64,000 nt of DNA from Butyrivibrio sp. GTDB lineage: Bacteria > Bacillota > Clostridia > Lachnospirales > Lachnospiraceae. The number at the start of each line of letters is the position of its first letter. The first letter of the stretch is position 1. The translations under genes were made by a program, and so were the position numbers. Positions 23,080 to 32,130 of the stretch are shown here, in pieces. The stretch lies in contig JAFPVA010000157.1 in the NCBI GenBank assembly GCA_017413105.1, forward strand, positions 1 through 64,000, read 5' to 3'. The notes under the pieces are model-generated. The model was not told where the DNA came from and did no database searches. It saw only the letters and a program-made list of their open reading frames with translations.

Positions 23080-24972
23080 CTATTTGCTTGCTCCGGCAAC
23101 ATACTCCTCTTCATACCACTGCTGGAACATAAGGATATACCATATCTGAATTCTGTAATATCCCCGCTCAGTAAAATCCGTCCACATCTTCCACACAACG
23201 TCAGGGTCAAGTATTCCCTGCTCCGATAGCTTTTTCCTGTCGATCAGGTTTTCTGCCCACTGGCGCAGGTCAGAGTCCATAAGCCATTTATCTATAGGAA
23301 TAGAAAAGCCCTTCTTTGGCCTTTCCATCATTTCCCTTGGTACATACTTATAGAGGACATCGCGAAGTACCTGTTTCCCTACGTTTCCTTCTCTTAAATA
23401 CTCCACAGGCAGTGTCCAGGCGAATTCCACCAGATCCCTGTCAAGCATAGGCACACGAGTTTCCAGTGAAACCGCCATGGCAGTCCTGTCCACCTTCACC
23501 AGAATGTCGTCAGGATGGTAGACCAGCATATCCATAAGCATGCACTCATGATTAACCTCAGCCATATAATCGTTTGCCAGTTCCGTATACTTGTATGGCA
23601 AAACTGTTTTGCTAAGCGCAATCTTTTTTGTCAACGGATCTGTCTCGTGCTCCATCTTGTGGAGATCACAGGGGCCCTTGGCTCCGAGAAGAGTACCCTT
23701 AATCCTGTAGATATCCTTTTTCGCAAGAGGCGAATGCAGAACAATACTGCTTACAGGCTTTCTTACAAAATAAGGGATATTTCTCATCTTGCCCCATATC
23801 CTGCTTATTGACTCATAGGAGGTATAACCGCAAAAGAGCTCATCACCCGCATCTCCTGAAAGAGAAACCGTAACATGATCTCTTGTCATCTTACTTACAA
23901 GATAAGTCGGTATCTGCGAAGAATCCGCAAAGGGTTCGCCAAACATTCGGGCAAGCTTGGGGATAACAGCCTTGGCATCATCTTCTGATATGTACAGCTC
24001 AGTGTGCTCCGTGCCAAGGTGCCTTGCAATCTCGGCTGCCTGCTCTGCCTCGTTATATTCCTTATTGTTCATACCTATGGTAAAGGTCCTAACCTTTCCA
24101 GGCGCCAGATCCTGCATAAGTGAAACAATAGTACTAGAGTCAATTCCGGCAGAAAGAAATGCTCCAACAGGAACATCCGCTACCATCTGATCTCTTATGG
24201 AAGCCTTTAAAAGCCTTTCAAGCTCATTAGCCGCTTCCTGCCTTGTTCCGGTAAAAATATTGCTCTGCCCTTTTCTTGCAGCTTCCTTCATGGACCAGTA
24301 AGCTATTTCCTTGTTCTTAAAGGTATCTACATCCACCTCAAGAATAGTACCTGCCTCAAGCTTGTTGATGCCCTTGTAGATCGAATAGGGCGCAGGTATA
24401 TATCCTTCAGTGAAATAGATATCAAGAACCTCAGTATTTATGGCATTATCAAAACCATCTACAACTCTAAGGCACCCTATATCAGAGGCAAAAGAGAAAG
24501 CGCCTGCAACCATTCCGTAGTAAAGAGGCTTTTCTCCCACTCTGTCCCTTGCAAGGGTAACAGTATTCTTTTCCTTATCATAAACAGCAATAGCAAACAT
24601 TCCCTTACTCATTTTAAGAGCTTCTACTATTCCGTATGCTTCTATTGCTTCCAAAAGAATCTCTGTATCAGAAGTACTCTTAAAGGATGTAACCTTTCCC
24701 TCTTTTACCAGCTTATCCTTGATCTCCTGATTGTTGTAGATCTCGCCATTATAGACCATAATGCAACGGCCGCTGTGTGACACAAAGGGCTGGGCACCAT
24801 TCTTGGAAAGGTCGACAATAGACAGTCTCCTGTGGCCAAGCGCCACCTTTTGGTCGTCACTAATATAGATTCCACCATCGTCAGGACCTCTGTGAAGCAT
24901 CCTGTCGTTCATCTTCTGTATGTTGGCCCTTGCGTCGCCTTTAAATTTGAGAAGTCCTGCAATTCCGCACAT
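23080..24972 (-). CDS. AsnB-type glutamine-dependent amidotransferase
   Basis: A 630-residue enzyme of the asparagine synthase (glutamine-hydrolysing) family. The mature N-terminal nucleophile is Cys2 (MCGIAGLLKF); the glutaminase domain has LHRGPDDGG and VYNGEIYN, and the synthetase domain has LSAGIDSST as the pyrophosphate loop and LSGDAGDELFCGY. The pyrophosphate loop has Ala where most members have Gly (SGG). In a glycan locus with UDP-GalNAcA enzymes, the likely role is amidation of a uronic-acid carboxyl, as with WbpS/WbtH-type proteins, rather than asparagine supply; this is inferred. A GGAAAAGG ribosome site precedes the start. Confidence 0.85.
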   Translation of the reverse strand: MCGIAGLLKFKGDARANIQKMNDRMLHRGPDDGGIYISDDQKVALGHRRLSIVDLSKNGAQPFVSHSGRCIMVYNGEIYNNQEIKDKLVKEGKVTSFKSTSDTEILLEAIEAYGIVEALKMSKGMFAIAVYDKEKNTVTLARDRVGEKPLYYGMVAGAFSFASDIGCLRVVDGFDNAINTEVLDIYFTEGYIPAPYSIYKGINKLEAGTILEVDVDTFKNKEIAYWSMKEAARKGQSNIFTGTRQEAANELERLLKASIRDQMVADVPVGAFLSAGIDSSTIVSLMQDLAPGKVRTFTIGMNNKEYNEAEQAAEIARHLGTEHTELYISEDDAKAVIPKLARMFGEPFADSSQIPTYLVSKMTRDHVTVSLSGDAGDELFCGYTSYESISRIWGKMRNIPYFVRKPVSSIVLHSPLAKKDIYRIKGTLLGAKGPCDLHKMEHETDPLTKKIALSKTVLPYKYTELANDYMAEVNHECMLMDMLVYHPDDILVKVDRTAMAVSLETRVPMLDRDLVEFAWTLPVEYLREGNVGKQVLRDVLYKYVPREMMERPKKGFSIPIDKWLMDSDLRQWAENLIDRKKLSEQGILDPDVVWKMWTDFTERGYYRIQIWYILMFQQWYEEEYVAGASK

Positions 24973-25036
24973 ATTTCTTTACCTTTTCCCAATTTACATC
25001 ATGTTCATCTTATATATTTATATAGTGACCATCCAT

Positions 25037-26134
25037 TCATTCGACCAAAAGCGTGGTGTAATCGTATCCCTCAAGATAACTCTCGAACTCTTTAAGATAC
25101 TCCTTATAATTCTCCCCAGTCAGTCTATGAGCACCGCTGACCGCGCCTTCATTTTTTTCTTCACCGGCAATAGTGTCAAGAATCCATGCGTTGATCTCCG
25201 GGCTATAGTGGCCGGCATCACGGTAATTCGAAAGGTCCCCGGTAATCCCTGTCTCCATGTCAAATCCATAGATGTGGATGTTATCACACTCCAGCATAAG
25301 CTCCGTTGCCGTCTTTATGAAACTCATAAACTTTCCTGTTTTTCCTTCTTCCTTGATTCCGCCCCAATAAGCAAGAGAATATGGCGGGTAAAAATATAGG
25401 AAAGTGGTCTCCGGATGCTCTTTTGCCAAAGCTACAATGTTCTGGGAAACGTTGCCTGCAAGGAGTTCCAGCTCTTCATTAGTTGCAGGAAGTATCTCCG
25501 TAGGCTCTTCAAAACTGTTCCTTCCTCCAAGGGCCTCCAGTGCTCCAAAGGTGTTGTCATTTCCGGTAAAGCTGTATTCGTCAAAAGAGGTATATCCTCC
25601 CGGAGTTCCCGTAATAAACCTCCACAAACATGGCAACGTATAGTTGATCACTACATCCCTGTTCAAAAGATATTTCACATCATCAAAGGGATTATCGTTC
25701 GTCAGCCACACCGGGAATTCTCCCATATCTGTGCGCATCTCATCCTTGTCTGTCGCAAGCATCGTATAATCAATAGTTCTAAGTACGTATTTTACGCTAT
25801 GTCCGCTATTATAGGCAACCTCCAGATTGCTATTCAGTTCCTTGTTAGTTGCCCCGGAATAGCAAACCTTGATGGTGTTCACCCCAAAGAGCTCGTCCAT
25901 CTGTGAAGCCCTGAAGTTCTCCGCCATTGAAGTTCCCGTAATAATAGCATCATAATCAAAGTGCTTTGTAATGCCGTCGTTCTGGGATCTCTGGTCCCCC
26001 AGCAGATAAAACAGCTGCTCCCTTGGTGCTCTATAATGAAAAAAGGGATCCACCACAAATACAGCTCCGCCAAGAAGCGAAACTGTTATAAGTGAAAGTA
26101 ATAAAAATGTCACAAACCACTTTTTTCCGGTCAT
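25037..26134 (-). CDS. SGNH-like membrane-anchored acyltransferase partner
   Basis: A 365-residue protein with one N-terminal membrane anchor (FLLLSLITVSLLGGAVFVV) and an extracytoplasmic domain. IITGTSMAENF matches block I of SGNH/GDSL enzymes (Ser as nucleophile), and YRDAGHYSPE near residue 310 matches the block V Asp-x-x-His. It lies 72 bases downstream of an MBOAT gene, the same pairing as AlgI with AlgJ/AlgX and DltB with DltD. It therefore probably completes O-acylation of the glycan outside the membrane. It is not a close DltD. Confidence 0.75.
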   Translation of the reverse strand: MTGKKWFVTFLLLSLITVSLLGGAVFVVDPFFHYRAPREQLFYLLGDQRSQNDGITKHFDYDAIITGTSMAENFRASQMDELFGVNTIKVCYSGATNKELNSNLEVAYNSGHSVKYVLRTIDYTMLATDKDEMRTDMGEFPVWLTNDNPFDDVKYLLNRDVVINYTLPCLWRFITGTPGGYTSFDEYSFTGNDNTFGALEALGGRNSFEEPTEILPATNEELELLAGNVSQNIVALAKEHPETTFLYFYPPYSLAYWGGIKEEGKTGKFMSFIKTATELMLECDNIHIYGFDMETGITGDLSNYRDAGHYSPEINAWILDTIAGEEKNEGAVSGAHRLTGENYKEYLKEFESYLEGYDYTTLLVE

Positions 26135-26206
26135 CTTAAATCCTACTCAAAACCATCCAAGCTCTCGCCGAAGACACCCTCGATGAGCATTTTTCTTTGG
26201 CTGCTA

Positions 26207-27739
26207 TCAAAAATTGAAATACAAGAAGGTTGAAACGGTGCTAAGTGAAATCAGACACAAAATAAAAAGGACCCAGGTGCTGAGTACACTCAACACATTT
26301 CTTTTATACTCTGCCTGATAATTGTTCTTCATACAAAGGCAAATTACCAATGCAAATATCATAAAGATCACGAGACTTATCCAAAGCGCCGCAACGGTAC
26401 TGTTTGCAACTCCCAAAACTTCCAATGCTGCTGTGAGTTTAGGGATGCGGAAGGGCTCCAGGATCTCCTGCCTTACTACGTAGTATTGAACACTAAATCT
26501 CTTAAGGATAGAAATCCACATTTCAACAGAATCAGCTCTGAATAAGAGCCATGCCACATTGATAAAAGCAAAGGTTACAAGCCATTGCAACGCTCTGACC
26601 AGCTTCATGATATGCTTTCCCAAAGGCAGCTTCCCTATAGACAAAACGCCGGCCTCATAAATTCCATGTGTTATTTTATTGAAACACTGGGCAAGTCCGT
26701 GTAGAATCCCCCACAGAATAAATGTCCAGTTTGCACCATGCCAGATACCACTGATGAGAAATACGATCATCGTATTCAGATACGTTCGTATTTTCCCTTT
26801 CCTGCTGCCACCAAGTGGAATATATATATATCTTGTAAGAAACCTGGTAAGGGTCATGTGCCATCTTTTCCAGAAATCAGCAACAGACAATGCCTTGTAA
26901 GGCGAATTAAAGTTCATTGGAATTTCAAGATTCAGCATAAGTCCCAGGCCAGTCGCCATATCGCTGTATCCGCTAAAATCAAAGTATATCTGAAAGGTAT
27001 AGGACAACATCAGAATAATGATTTCAGGAACTGTCAGAGCGCCCTCTCCTACTGCAATTGCTCCTGCCTGATTTATTGCCCAGTTCACCGCATTTCCAAA
27101 CACGTCTGCTATAAGGACCTTTTTACTTAGTCCCCTTACAAATAGCATTATACCCTTCGACAGATTGTCGAAATCCATATTCCATTTCGACCTATCTTTA
27201 AACTGCGGAATCAGTTCAGAATGAAGCACAATTGGTCCCGCCACAAGCTGCGGAAAGAAGGTCACAAAAAGAGCATATTCCAGGAACGAATAATCTTTTA
27301 CCTCGCCCTTGTATGCGTCAACAATAAATGATATCTGCTGGAAAGTAAAAAAGCTGATTCCCAGCGGAAGTACAACGTGCCTTAGAACAAAGTCCGTCCT
27401 GAATAGTGCATTCAGGTTTTCAATAAAGAAATCATAATACTTAAAATAAAAGATGACAGCAATGTTAAAAATCACACCTGCTATCATCAATAATCGCCTT
27501 GTGCCGCCTTCTTTTCCGGCAAAAGAGCTGTCCATCAGCCTGGAAATGGCGAAATTGACCACGATAGAGCCACAGATGATCACAAGGTAGCTCACATTAA
27601 AGTAGCCGTAAAACCACAGAGACATAGCCAGAAGAAAAAGCTTTGCCAGCCTGTCCTTACCAAGCCTGTTTAATCCGAAATACCCGATAAGTGTCAGGGG
27701 CAGAAAGCACAATATAAAAATGTATGAATTAAACTGCAT
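26207..27739 (-). CDS. MBOAT family O-acyltransferase (AlgI/DltB-like)
   Basis: A 510-residue protein with about 11 membrane helices. The signature DFWKRWHMTLTRFLTRYIYIPLGG is followed by FLISGIWHGANWTFILWG with the invariant catalytic His. MBOAT proteins pass acyl groups, usually acetyl, across the membrane to an extracytoplasmic acceptor or partner. The SGNH-like gene directly after it is the expected partner. Start ATG 27739 lies three bases after the GT4 stop, so they are co-transcribed. Confidence 0.92.
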   Translation of the reverse strand: MQFNSYIFILCFLPLTLIGYFGLNRLGKDRLAKLFLLAMSLWFYGYFNVSYLVIICGSIVVNFAISRLMDSSFAGKEGGTRRLLMIAGVIFNIAVIFYFKYYDFFIENLNALFRTDFVLRHVVLPLGISFFTFQQISFIVDAYKGEVKDYSFLEYALFVTFFPQLVAGPIVLHSELIPQFKDRSKWNMDFDNLSKGIMLFVRGLSKKVLIADVFGNAVNWAINQAGAIAVGEGALTVPEIIILMLSYTFQIYFDFSGYSDMATGLGLMLNLEIPMNFNSPYKALSVADFWKRWHMTLTRFLTRYIYIPLGGSRKGKIRTYLNTMIVFLISGIWHGANWTFILWGILHGLAQCFNKITHGIYEAGVLSIGKLPLGKHIMKLVRALQWLVTFAFINVAWLLFRADSVEMWISILKRFSVQYYVVRQEILEPFRIPKLTAALEVLGVANSTVAALWISLVIFMIFALVICLCMKNNYQAEYKRNVLSVLSTWVLFILCLISLSTVSTFLYFNF

Positions 27740-27742
27740 AAA

Positions 27743-28948
27743 TCATCTACCCTCAAGAACTCTCTCGAAGTATCTCTCCCATTTCTCATTGGCAACCTTT
27801 GGATCGTATTTTCCCTGAACCAAAGCTGCCTTCTGACCTATTTTATCTGCAAACTCTTTATCCGACAACACCTTTGTTATAGCATCTGCCATGGCTGACC
27901 TGTCATCAACAGGCACAAGTATACCATTTTCTCCACTTATTATCAGGTCTTTGGGACCGCCGCAAGGGCAATCTGTAGAGATGCATGGAAGTCCAAGGCT
28001 CATAGCCTCAATAAGAGCGTTAGGCATTCCTTCCTGCCTGGAAGCAAGAATAAAAAGAGCAGTCTTTTCAATATGCTCGGCCACGTTGCTTACCATTCCG
28101 ACAAAAGAAACGTTCTTCTCAATGCCGAGATTTATTGCCAGATGGCGTAGCTTTATCATATCCGGGCCATCACCAAAAAGCTTTAGCTGGTAGTCCGAAT
28201 ATCCCTTTTTAAGGACCTCTGCAAAAGCCTCCATTACAAGGCTCTGATTCTTGTTCTCGTCAAGTCTTCCTACCATTACAATGCTCTTTTCCCGCTCTCC
28301 AACATATCTTGGACGGATAAACGCTGGATTTATGGCATTAGGAAGGATGGTGCATCTCTTTCTAAGGTGCACCGGGAACCATTTTCTGGCAGCTGTAGTC
28401 TGCACAATAATACCTGCTGCCTTCCCAAAGGTTGCAAGCATGCCGCTTTTTAGTGCCAAGTCGCAATATTCCATCTCAGGATCAGCCCTTACTGAAACAA
28501 CAACCTTTATGTCCTCTCTCGTCGCTGTAGAAAGTGCCATTATATTGTTTTTTCCAATAAAACTAAGGATTAGATCCGGTTTTAATTCTTTCCAGATTCC
28601 GGTAAGCTTGTCACTTCTCTTTTTGAAGTTTTTTAAACGACCTTCCTGCTCATCTTTTAATAAGGCAGAAAAGACCCTCTTTATTCCGCCCTTCTGTCCT
28701 CCTTCAGGATCAACCCAGGCGGGATTTTCATCGGGATCACATACAAGTACCGCCCCGTCAGCTCCAGCGGGAACCACCTTCCATGCCCCATGCTTCACTT
28801 CATACTCCTCGGTCGCAAGGTAAGTGGTAACAAGAGTTACCTTGTAGCCCTGCTCAAAAAAGTAATCGGCAAGGTTTACCATGACTCTCTCCGCACCACC
28901 CTTCTGAAGAGAGCCAATGTACATAGCTATATGTGGTTTTTCTTTCAT
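27743..28948 (-). CDS. Family 4 glycosyltransferase
   Basis: A GT-B enzyme of about 401 residues: MYIGSLQKGGAERVMVNLADYF (acceptor-side Gly-rich loop) at the start, VVSVRADPEME in the middle, VGRLDENKNQ, and EAMSLGLPCISTDCPCGGP as the donor-side EX7E region. Start ATG 28948 follows GGTGAGGGG; the TTG at 28963 is unlikely. It is very similar in its donor region to the GT4 at 30937 (STDCPCGGP in both), suggesting a shared donor or a local duplication. Confidence 0.88.
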   Translation of the reverse strand: MKEKPHIAMYIGSLQKGGAERVMVNLADYFFEQGYKVTLVTTYLATEEYEVKHGAWKVVPAGADGAVLVCDPDENPAWVDPEGGQKGGIKRVFSALLKDEQEGRLKNFKKRSDKLTGIWKELKPDLILSFIGKNNIMALSTATREDIKVVVSVRADPEMEYCDLALKSGMLATFGKAAGIIVQTTAARKWFPVHLRKRCTILPNAINPAFIRPRYVGEREKSIVMVGRLDENKNQSLVMEAFAEVLKKGYSDYQLKLFGDGPDMIKLRHLAINLGIEKNVSFVGMVSNVAEHIEKTALFILASRQEGMPNALIEAMSLGLPCISTDCPCGGPKDLIISGENGILVPVDDRSAMADAITKVLSDKEFADKIGQKAALVQGKYDPKVANEKWERYFERVLEGR

Positions 28949-29032
28949 CCCCTCACCACTCAAAGCGTAATTCCCTCACATTCTCTAAACTCATCCTTCG
29001 TTTAGTGATACCGGCCTCGGAAATCGATGTAC

Positions 29033-30976
29033 TCATATCATATAGTACGAATACCACTGCTGGAAAATGAAGAACGACCATGCAATCTTACTGTAATTAG
29101 CACCGGTTGCCGGTCCACCGTCTCCATTTACAACATAATTGTTTATAAACTTTGATACATACTCAGAATCAAATACTCCCTGCTTCTTCAAAAACGATGT
29201 GCTGCTGAAATCAAGAAGCTGTTCTTTTAATGGGCCTCTCAGCCACTGATCCATTGGTACACCAAATCCGGTCTTTGGTCTGTCCAAAAGCTCTCTTGGA
29301 ATATAGTCGTAAGCCAGATCCTTAAGGATATGCTTCTTATCCCCATTCATATATTTAAACTTATGAGGTATCCTGAAGGAATACTCCATTACATCCGTAT
29401 CCATGATCGGACATCTTGCCTCAAGAGAATACTTCATGGAAGCCCTGTCCATTTTTACTAAGATGTCCTCCGGAAGATAAGTATCCATATCCAGAAGCAT
29501 TCTTCGGGTCTGGAAATTGCCCACATTGTATATGGTCTCCATAGGATACAGGACAGGAGCGATATTGCCGGGCAGATTGTAATCTGTCGCAAGATAATCC
29601 GCTGCCTTCATTGGCTCATCAAGCCTCTCAATGCCGGTTATAAAAGCATGAGCTGCCTTTACATAGCCTTCAGATACAAGCTGAGTCTTGGTCTCAGGGT
29701 CTCTGTTATTTGCAACTACCTTTACCTTGAAGGGCATTTTATCAAGCAAAGTACCGTCGCCAAAGGGTATCTTTCCCACAGCGTTTACAATAGCACCTGG
29801 TATCTCAAGCATTTGAGCCTGTGCCACATTTTCATATACATTATATCCGCAGAAAAACTCATCGCCTCCGTCTCCTGACAAAGCAACGGTAACATCTTTT
29901 TTTGCCAGTTTGCTGACGAGCATTGATGGAATCTGTGAATTATCAGCAAAAGGCTCGTCATAATACTGCGGAATACTGCTTACAAGATCAAACATCTCCT
30001 TCTCAGAGATGTAAAGCTCTGTATGATCGCACCCGAGGTGCTTAGCCACCTTTTTGGCATATTCAGCCTCATTGTACTCCGGAACATCAAAGCCAATACA
30101 AAAGGTCTTTACCGGTTTATCCGATAGTTCCTGGGCAATAGCAGTTATCAGCGATGAATCATAGCCTCCGGACAAAAAAGTTCCCAAAGGAACATCTGCA
30201 ATCATACGGCCCGCCACAGAATTTCTAAGGCGCTGCTTTAAACCTTCCTTTGCCTCCTCATAATTCTCAACAGGGTTTTGGCTTTCTCTGGCATATACAT
30301 CTTTGATATCCCAGTATTTCCATTTTTTGATATTGCCATTCTTGAACTTGAGGATTGTCCCCGGCTCAAGCTTGTATACATCCTGGAAAATAGTCTCCGG
30401 CGCAACAATATACTGATTGTAAAGAAATCTTGGCAGTATCTGTCTTCTGATCTCTCCCTTAAATCCCGGGCATTTCATGATTGGCTTAAGCTCAGAACCA
30501 AAGACAAGGTTTTCACCGTCAACCCAGTAAAAGAGAGGCTTCTTACCGATTCTGTCCCTTATAAGGTAGACATCCTCTGTATCCCTGTCATAAAGCGCAA
30601 TAGCAAACATACCATGAATGTGGTCAACCATATGGATTCCCCATTTAAGGTATGCTGCAATTATAACTTCCGTATCACAGGTGGATTTGTAGGGATAATC
30701 CTTTAGCTCCTCTTTGAGTTCAAGGAAATTGTATATCTCTCCGTTATAGACAATGGTTATTCTTCCATTGGCGGAATGCATCGGCTGATGACCAAGGGGC
30801 GAAAGGTCCAGAATGGCTAGTCTCCTCTGAGCCAGACCTATGCTGTAATCATCCCTGCCCTCGTAGATAGATACTCCACTGTCATTGGGGCCGCGATGAT
30901 ACATGGTATCGTTCATGATCCGCAATTCTTCTTCAGTTATTCTCTTTTTTGATATGTATCCGCAGATTCCGCACAT
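29033..30976 (-). CDS. AsnB-type glutamine-dependent amidotransferase
   Basis: A 647-residue second member of the asparagine synthase family in this locus. Cys2 (MCGICGYISK), MYHRGPNDSG, VYNGEIYN, LSGGYDSSLI (canonical pyrophosphate loop) and LSGDGGDEFFCGY are all present, so both active sites look intact. It overlaps the upstream GT4 gene by 40 bases. Two such enzymes 4 kb apart point to two amidated sugars or to one carboxyl and one other substrate; housekeeping asparagine synthesis is less likely here. Confidence 0.87.
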   Translation of the reverse strand: MCGICGYISKKRITEEELRIMNDTMYHRGPNDSGVSIYEGRDDYSIGLAQRRLAILDLSPLGHQPMHSANGRITIVYNGEIYNFLELKEELKDYPYKSTCDTEVIIAAYLKWGIHMVDHIHGMFAIALYDRDTEDVYLIRDRIGKKPLFYWVDGENLVFGSELKPIMKCPGFKGEIRRQILPRFLYNQYIVAPETIFQDVYKLEPGTILKFKNGNIKKWKYWDIKDVYARESQNPVENYEEAKEGLKQRLRNSVAGRMIADVPLGTFLSGGYDSSLITAIAQELSDKPVKTFCIGFDVPEYNEAEYAKKVAKHLGCDHTELYISEKEMFDLVSSIPQYYDEPFADNSQIPSMLVSKLAKKDVTVALSGDGGDEFFCGYNVYENVAQAQMLEIPGAIVNAVGKIPFGDGTLLDKMPFKVKVVANNRDPETKTQLVSEGYVKAAHAFITGIERLDEPMKAADYLATDYNLPGNIAPVLYPMETIYNVGNFQTRRMLLDMDTYLPEDILVKMDRASMKYSLEARCPIMDTDVMEYSFRIPHKFKYMNGDKKHILKDLAYDYIPRELLDRPKTGFGVPMDQWLRGPLKEQLLDFSSTSFLKKQGVFDSEYVSKFINNYVVNGDGGPATGANYSKIAWSFFIFQQWYSYYMI

Positions 30977-32064
30977 ATACTATTTAGATAATCCTTCCAC
31001 TGTCTGAAAATAGCATCAACGCTCGCTATTTCTTTTATATTCCGGGCCGCTTCTCCAAAGCTGTTTGCCAGCTCTTTATCTTCAATAAGTCTGCAGATCC
31101 TGTCTGCAAGGGCATCCTCATCCCCAACCGGAATAAGGAATCCGTTTTTCCCATCTTCTATGACCGCTCTGGGACCGCCGCAGGGACAATCCGTAGACAC
31201 CACCGGCATTCCCATCGCCATTGCTTCCAAAAGAGAGTTGGGCATTCCTTCATAGTCTGAACTATAGGCATAAACCTCACCCTTAGGGATTTCCACCTCC
31301 AGAGTGTTACATGCTCCCATCAGAAAAACAAAGCTCTCTGCATTGTTTTCTTTTATGATATTCTCCAATATTTCTTTTGTTCCATCCATGGAATCGGGAC
31401 CATAGATTTTAAGCACATAGTCAGGGTGCTTATCATGTACTTTCAAAAAAGCTCTGACCAGCATCGGCTGATTCTTGAAATCCACAAGTCTTGCATGGTG
31501 AACAACCGCCTTTTCAGGCTTATCCCATCTCTTCACCTCGAAATACTTTGGATTTATAGGATTCATGATTATTCTGGAATTATCCTGAAGATATGGTTTA
31601 AAGAAGTCTTTCTGTTCCTGAGTCTGGTAAACGCAGCCTGCAGCCTTTGGGAAAAGCCATTTTATCTGGATATTATCCGAAAAAGCATCGTAATATCCTA
31701 TAGGATTGATCCTTATTGAAATAACAACCGGTATTTTACTGCTTCCGGCAGCCATAAGTGCTCTGTAATTTGCTCTATGGGCAAAGGCCACAAGGATATC
31801 CGGCTGATACTCCTTAACGAACTCCTTAAGATATTTGACCCTTAGCAAAAATTTGGTAACTCTGTTCTTTCTGTCATCCTCTTCTCTGAGGCCCACATGG
31901 ACTCTTGTTACTCTCGGGTCAAGTACAAACTCGTTCTCATCATACCATTCAGTTGCCACATAAACCTCGTACCCTTCCTTGGCAAACTGATTCGCAAGGT
32001 TAGTAACTACACGCTCGGCACCGCCCTGGCACAATGTATTTAGATGAAATGCAATTTTCTTCAT
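30937..32064 (-). CDS. Family 4 glycosyltransferase
   Basis: A 375-residue GT-B enzyme: FHLNTLCQGGAERVVTNLANQF at the start, VISIRINPIGYYD, ARLVDFKNQPMLVRAF, and LEAMAMGMPVVSTDCPCGGPRAVI (EX7E). Close in design to the GT4 at 27743, with an AsnB gene between them. Its last 40 bases overlap the AsnB start. The gap upstream contains repeat copy 5. Confidence 0.88.
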   Translation of the reverse strand: MKKIAFHLNTLCQGGAERVVTNLANQFAKEGYEVYVATEWYDENEFVLDPRVTRVHVGLREEDDRKNRVTKFLLRVKYLKEFVKEYQPDILVAFAHRANYRALMAAGSSKIPVVISIRINPIGYYDAFSDNIQIKWLFPKAAGCVYQTQEQKDFFKPYLQDNSRIIMNPINPKYFEVKRWDKPEKAVVHHARLVDFKNQPMLVRAFLKVHDKHPDYVLKIYGPDSMDGTKEILENIIKENNAESFVFLMGACNTLEVEIPKGEVYAYSSDYEGMPNSLLEAMAMGMPVVSTDCPCGGPRAVIEDGKNGFLIPVGDEDALADRICRLIEDKELANSFGEAARNIKEIASVDAIFRQWKDYLNSICAESADTYQKRE

Positions 32065-32081
32065 GAAATTGGTCTCTGTAG

Positions 32082-32122
32082 TATCACTTTCTCACGAAAC
32101 CCGCAATGGCAGCGTGTTTCAG
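32082..32122 (-). repeat. Dispersed repeat, module A only (copy 5)
   Basis: On the minus strand GAAACACGC-TGCCATT-GCGGGTTTC with one mismatch, then GTGAGAAAGTGATAC. It starts nine bases after the TGA of the upstream GT4 gene. Same stem, same trailing GTGAGAA-TGAT as the other copies. Confidence 0.72.
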
Positions 32123-32130
32123 TTTTTCGT

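Noticed and set aside
26815..26840. TATATATATATA tract as a repeat or regulatory site
   Set aside because: It lies inside the MBOAT coding region and encodes the expected YIYIPLGG segment.
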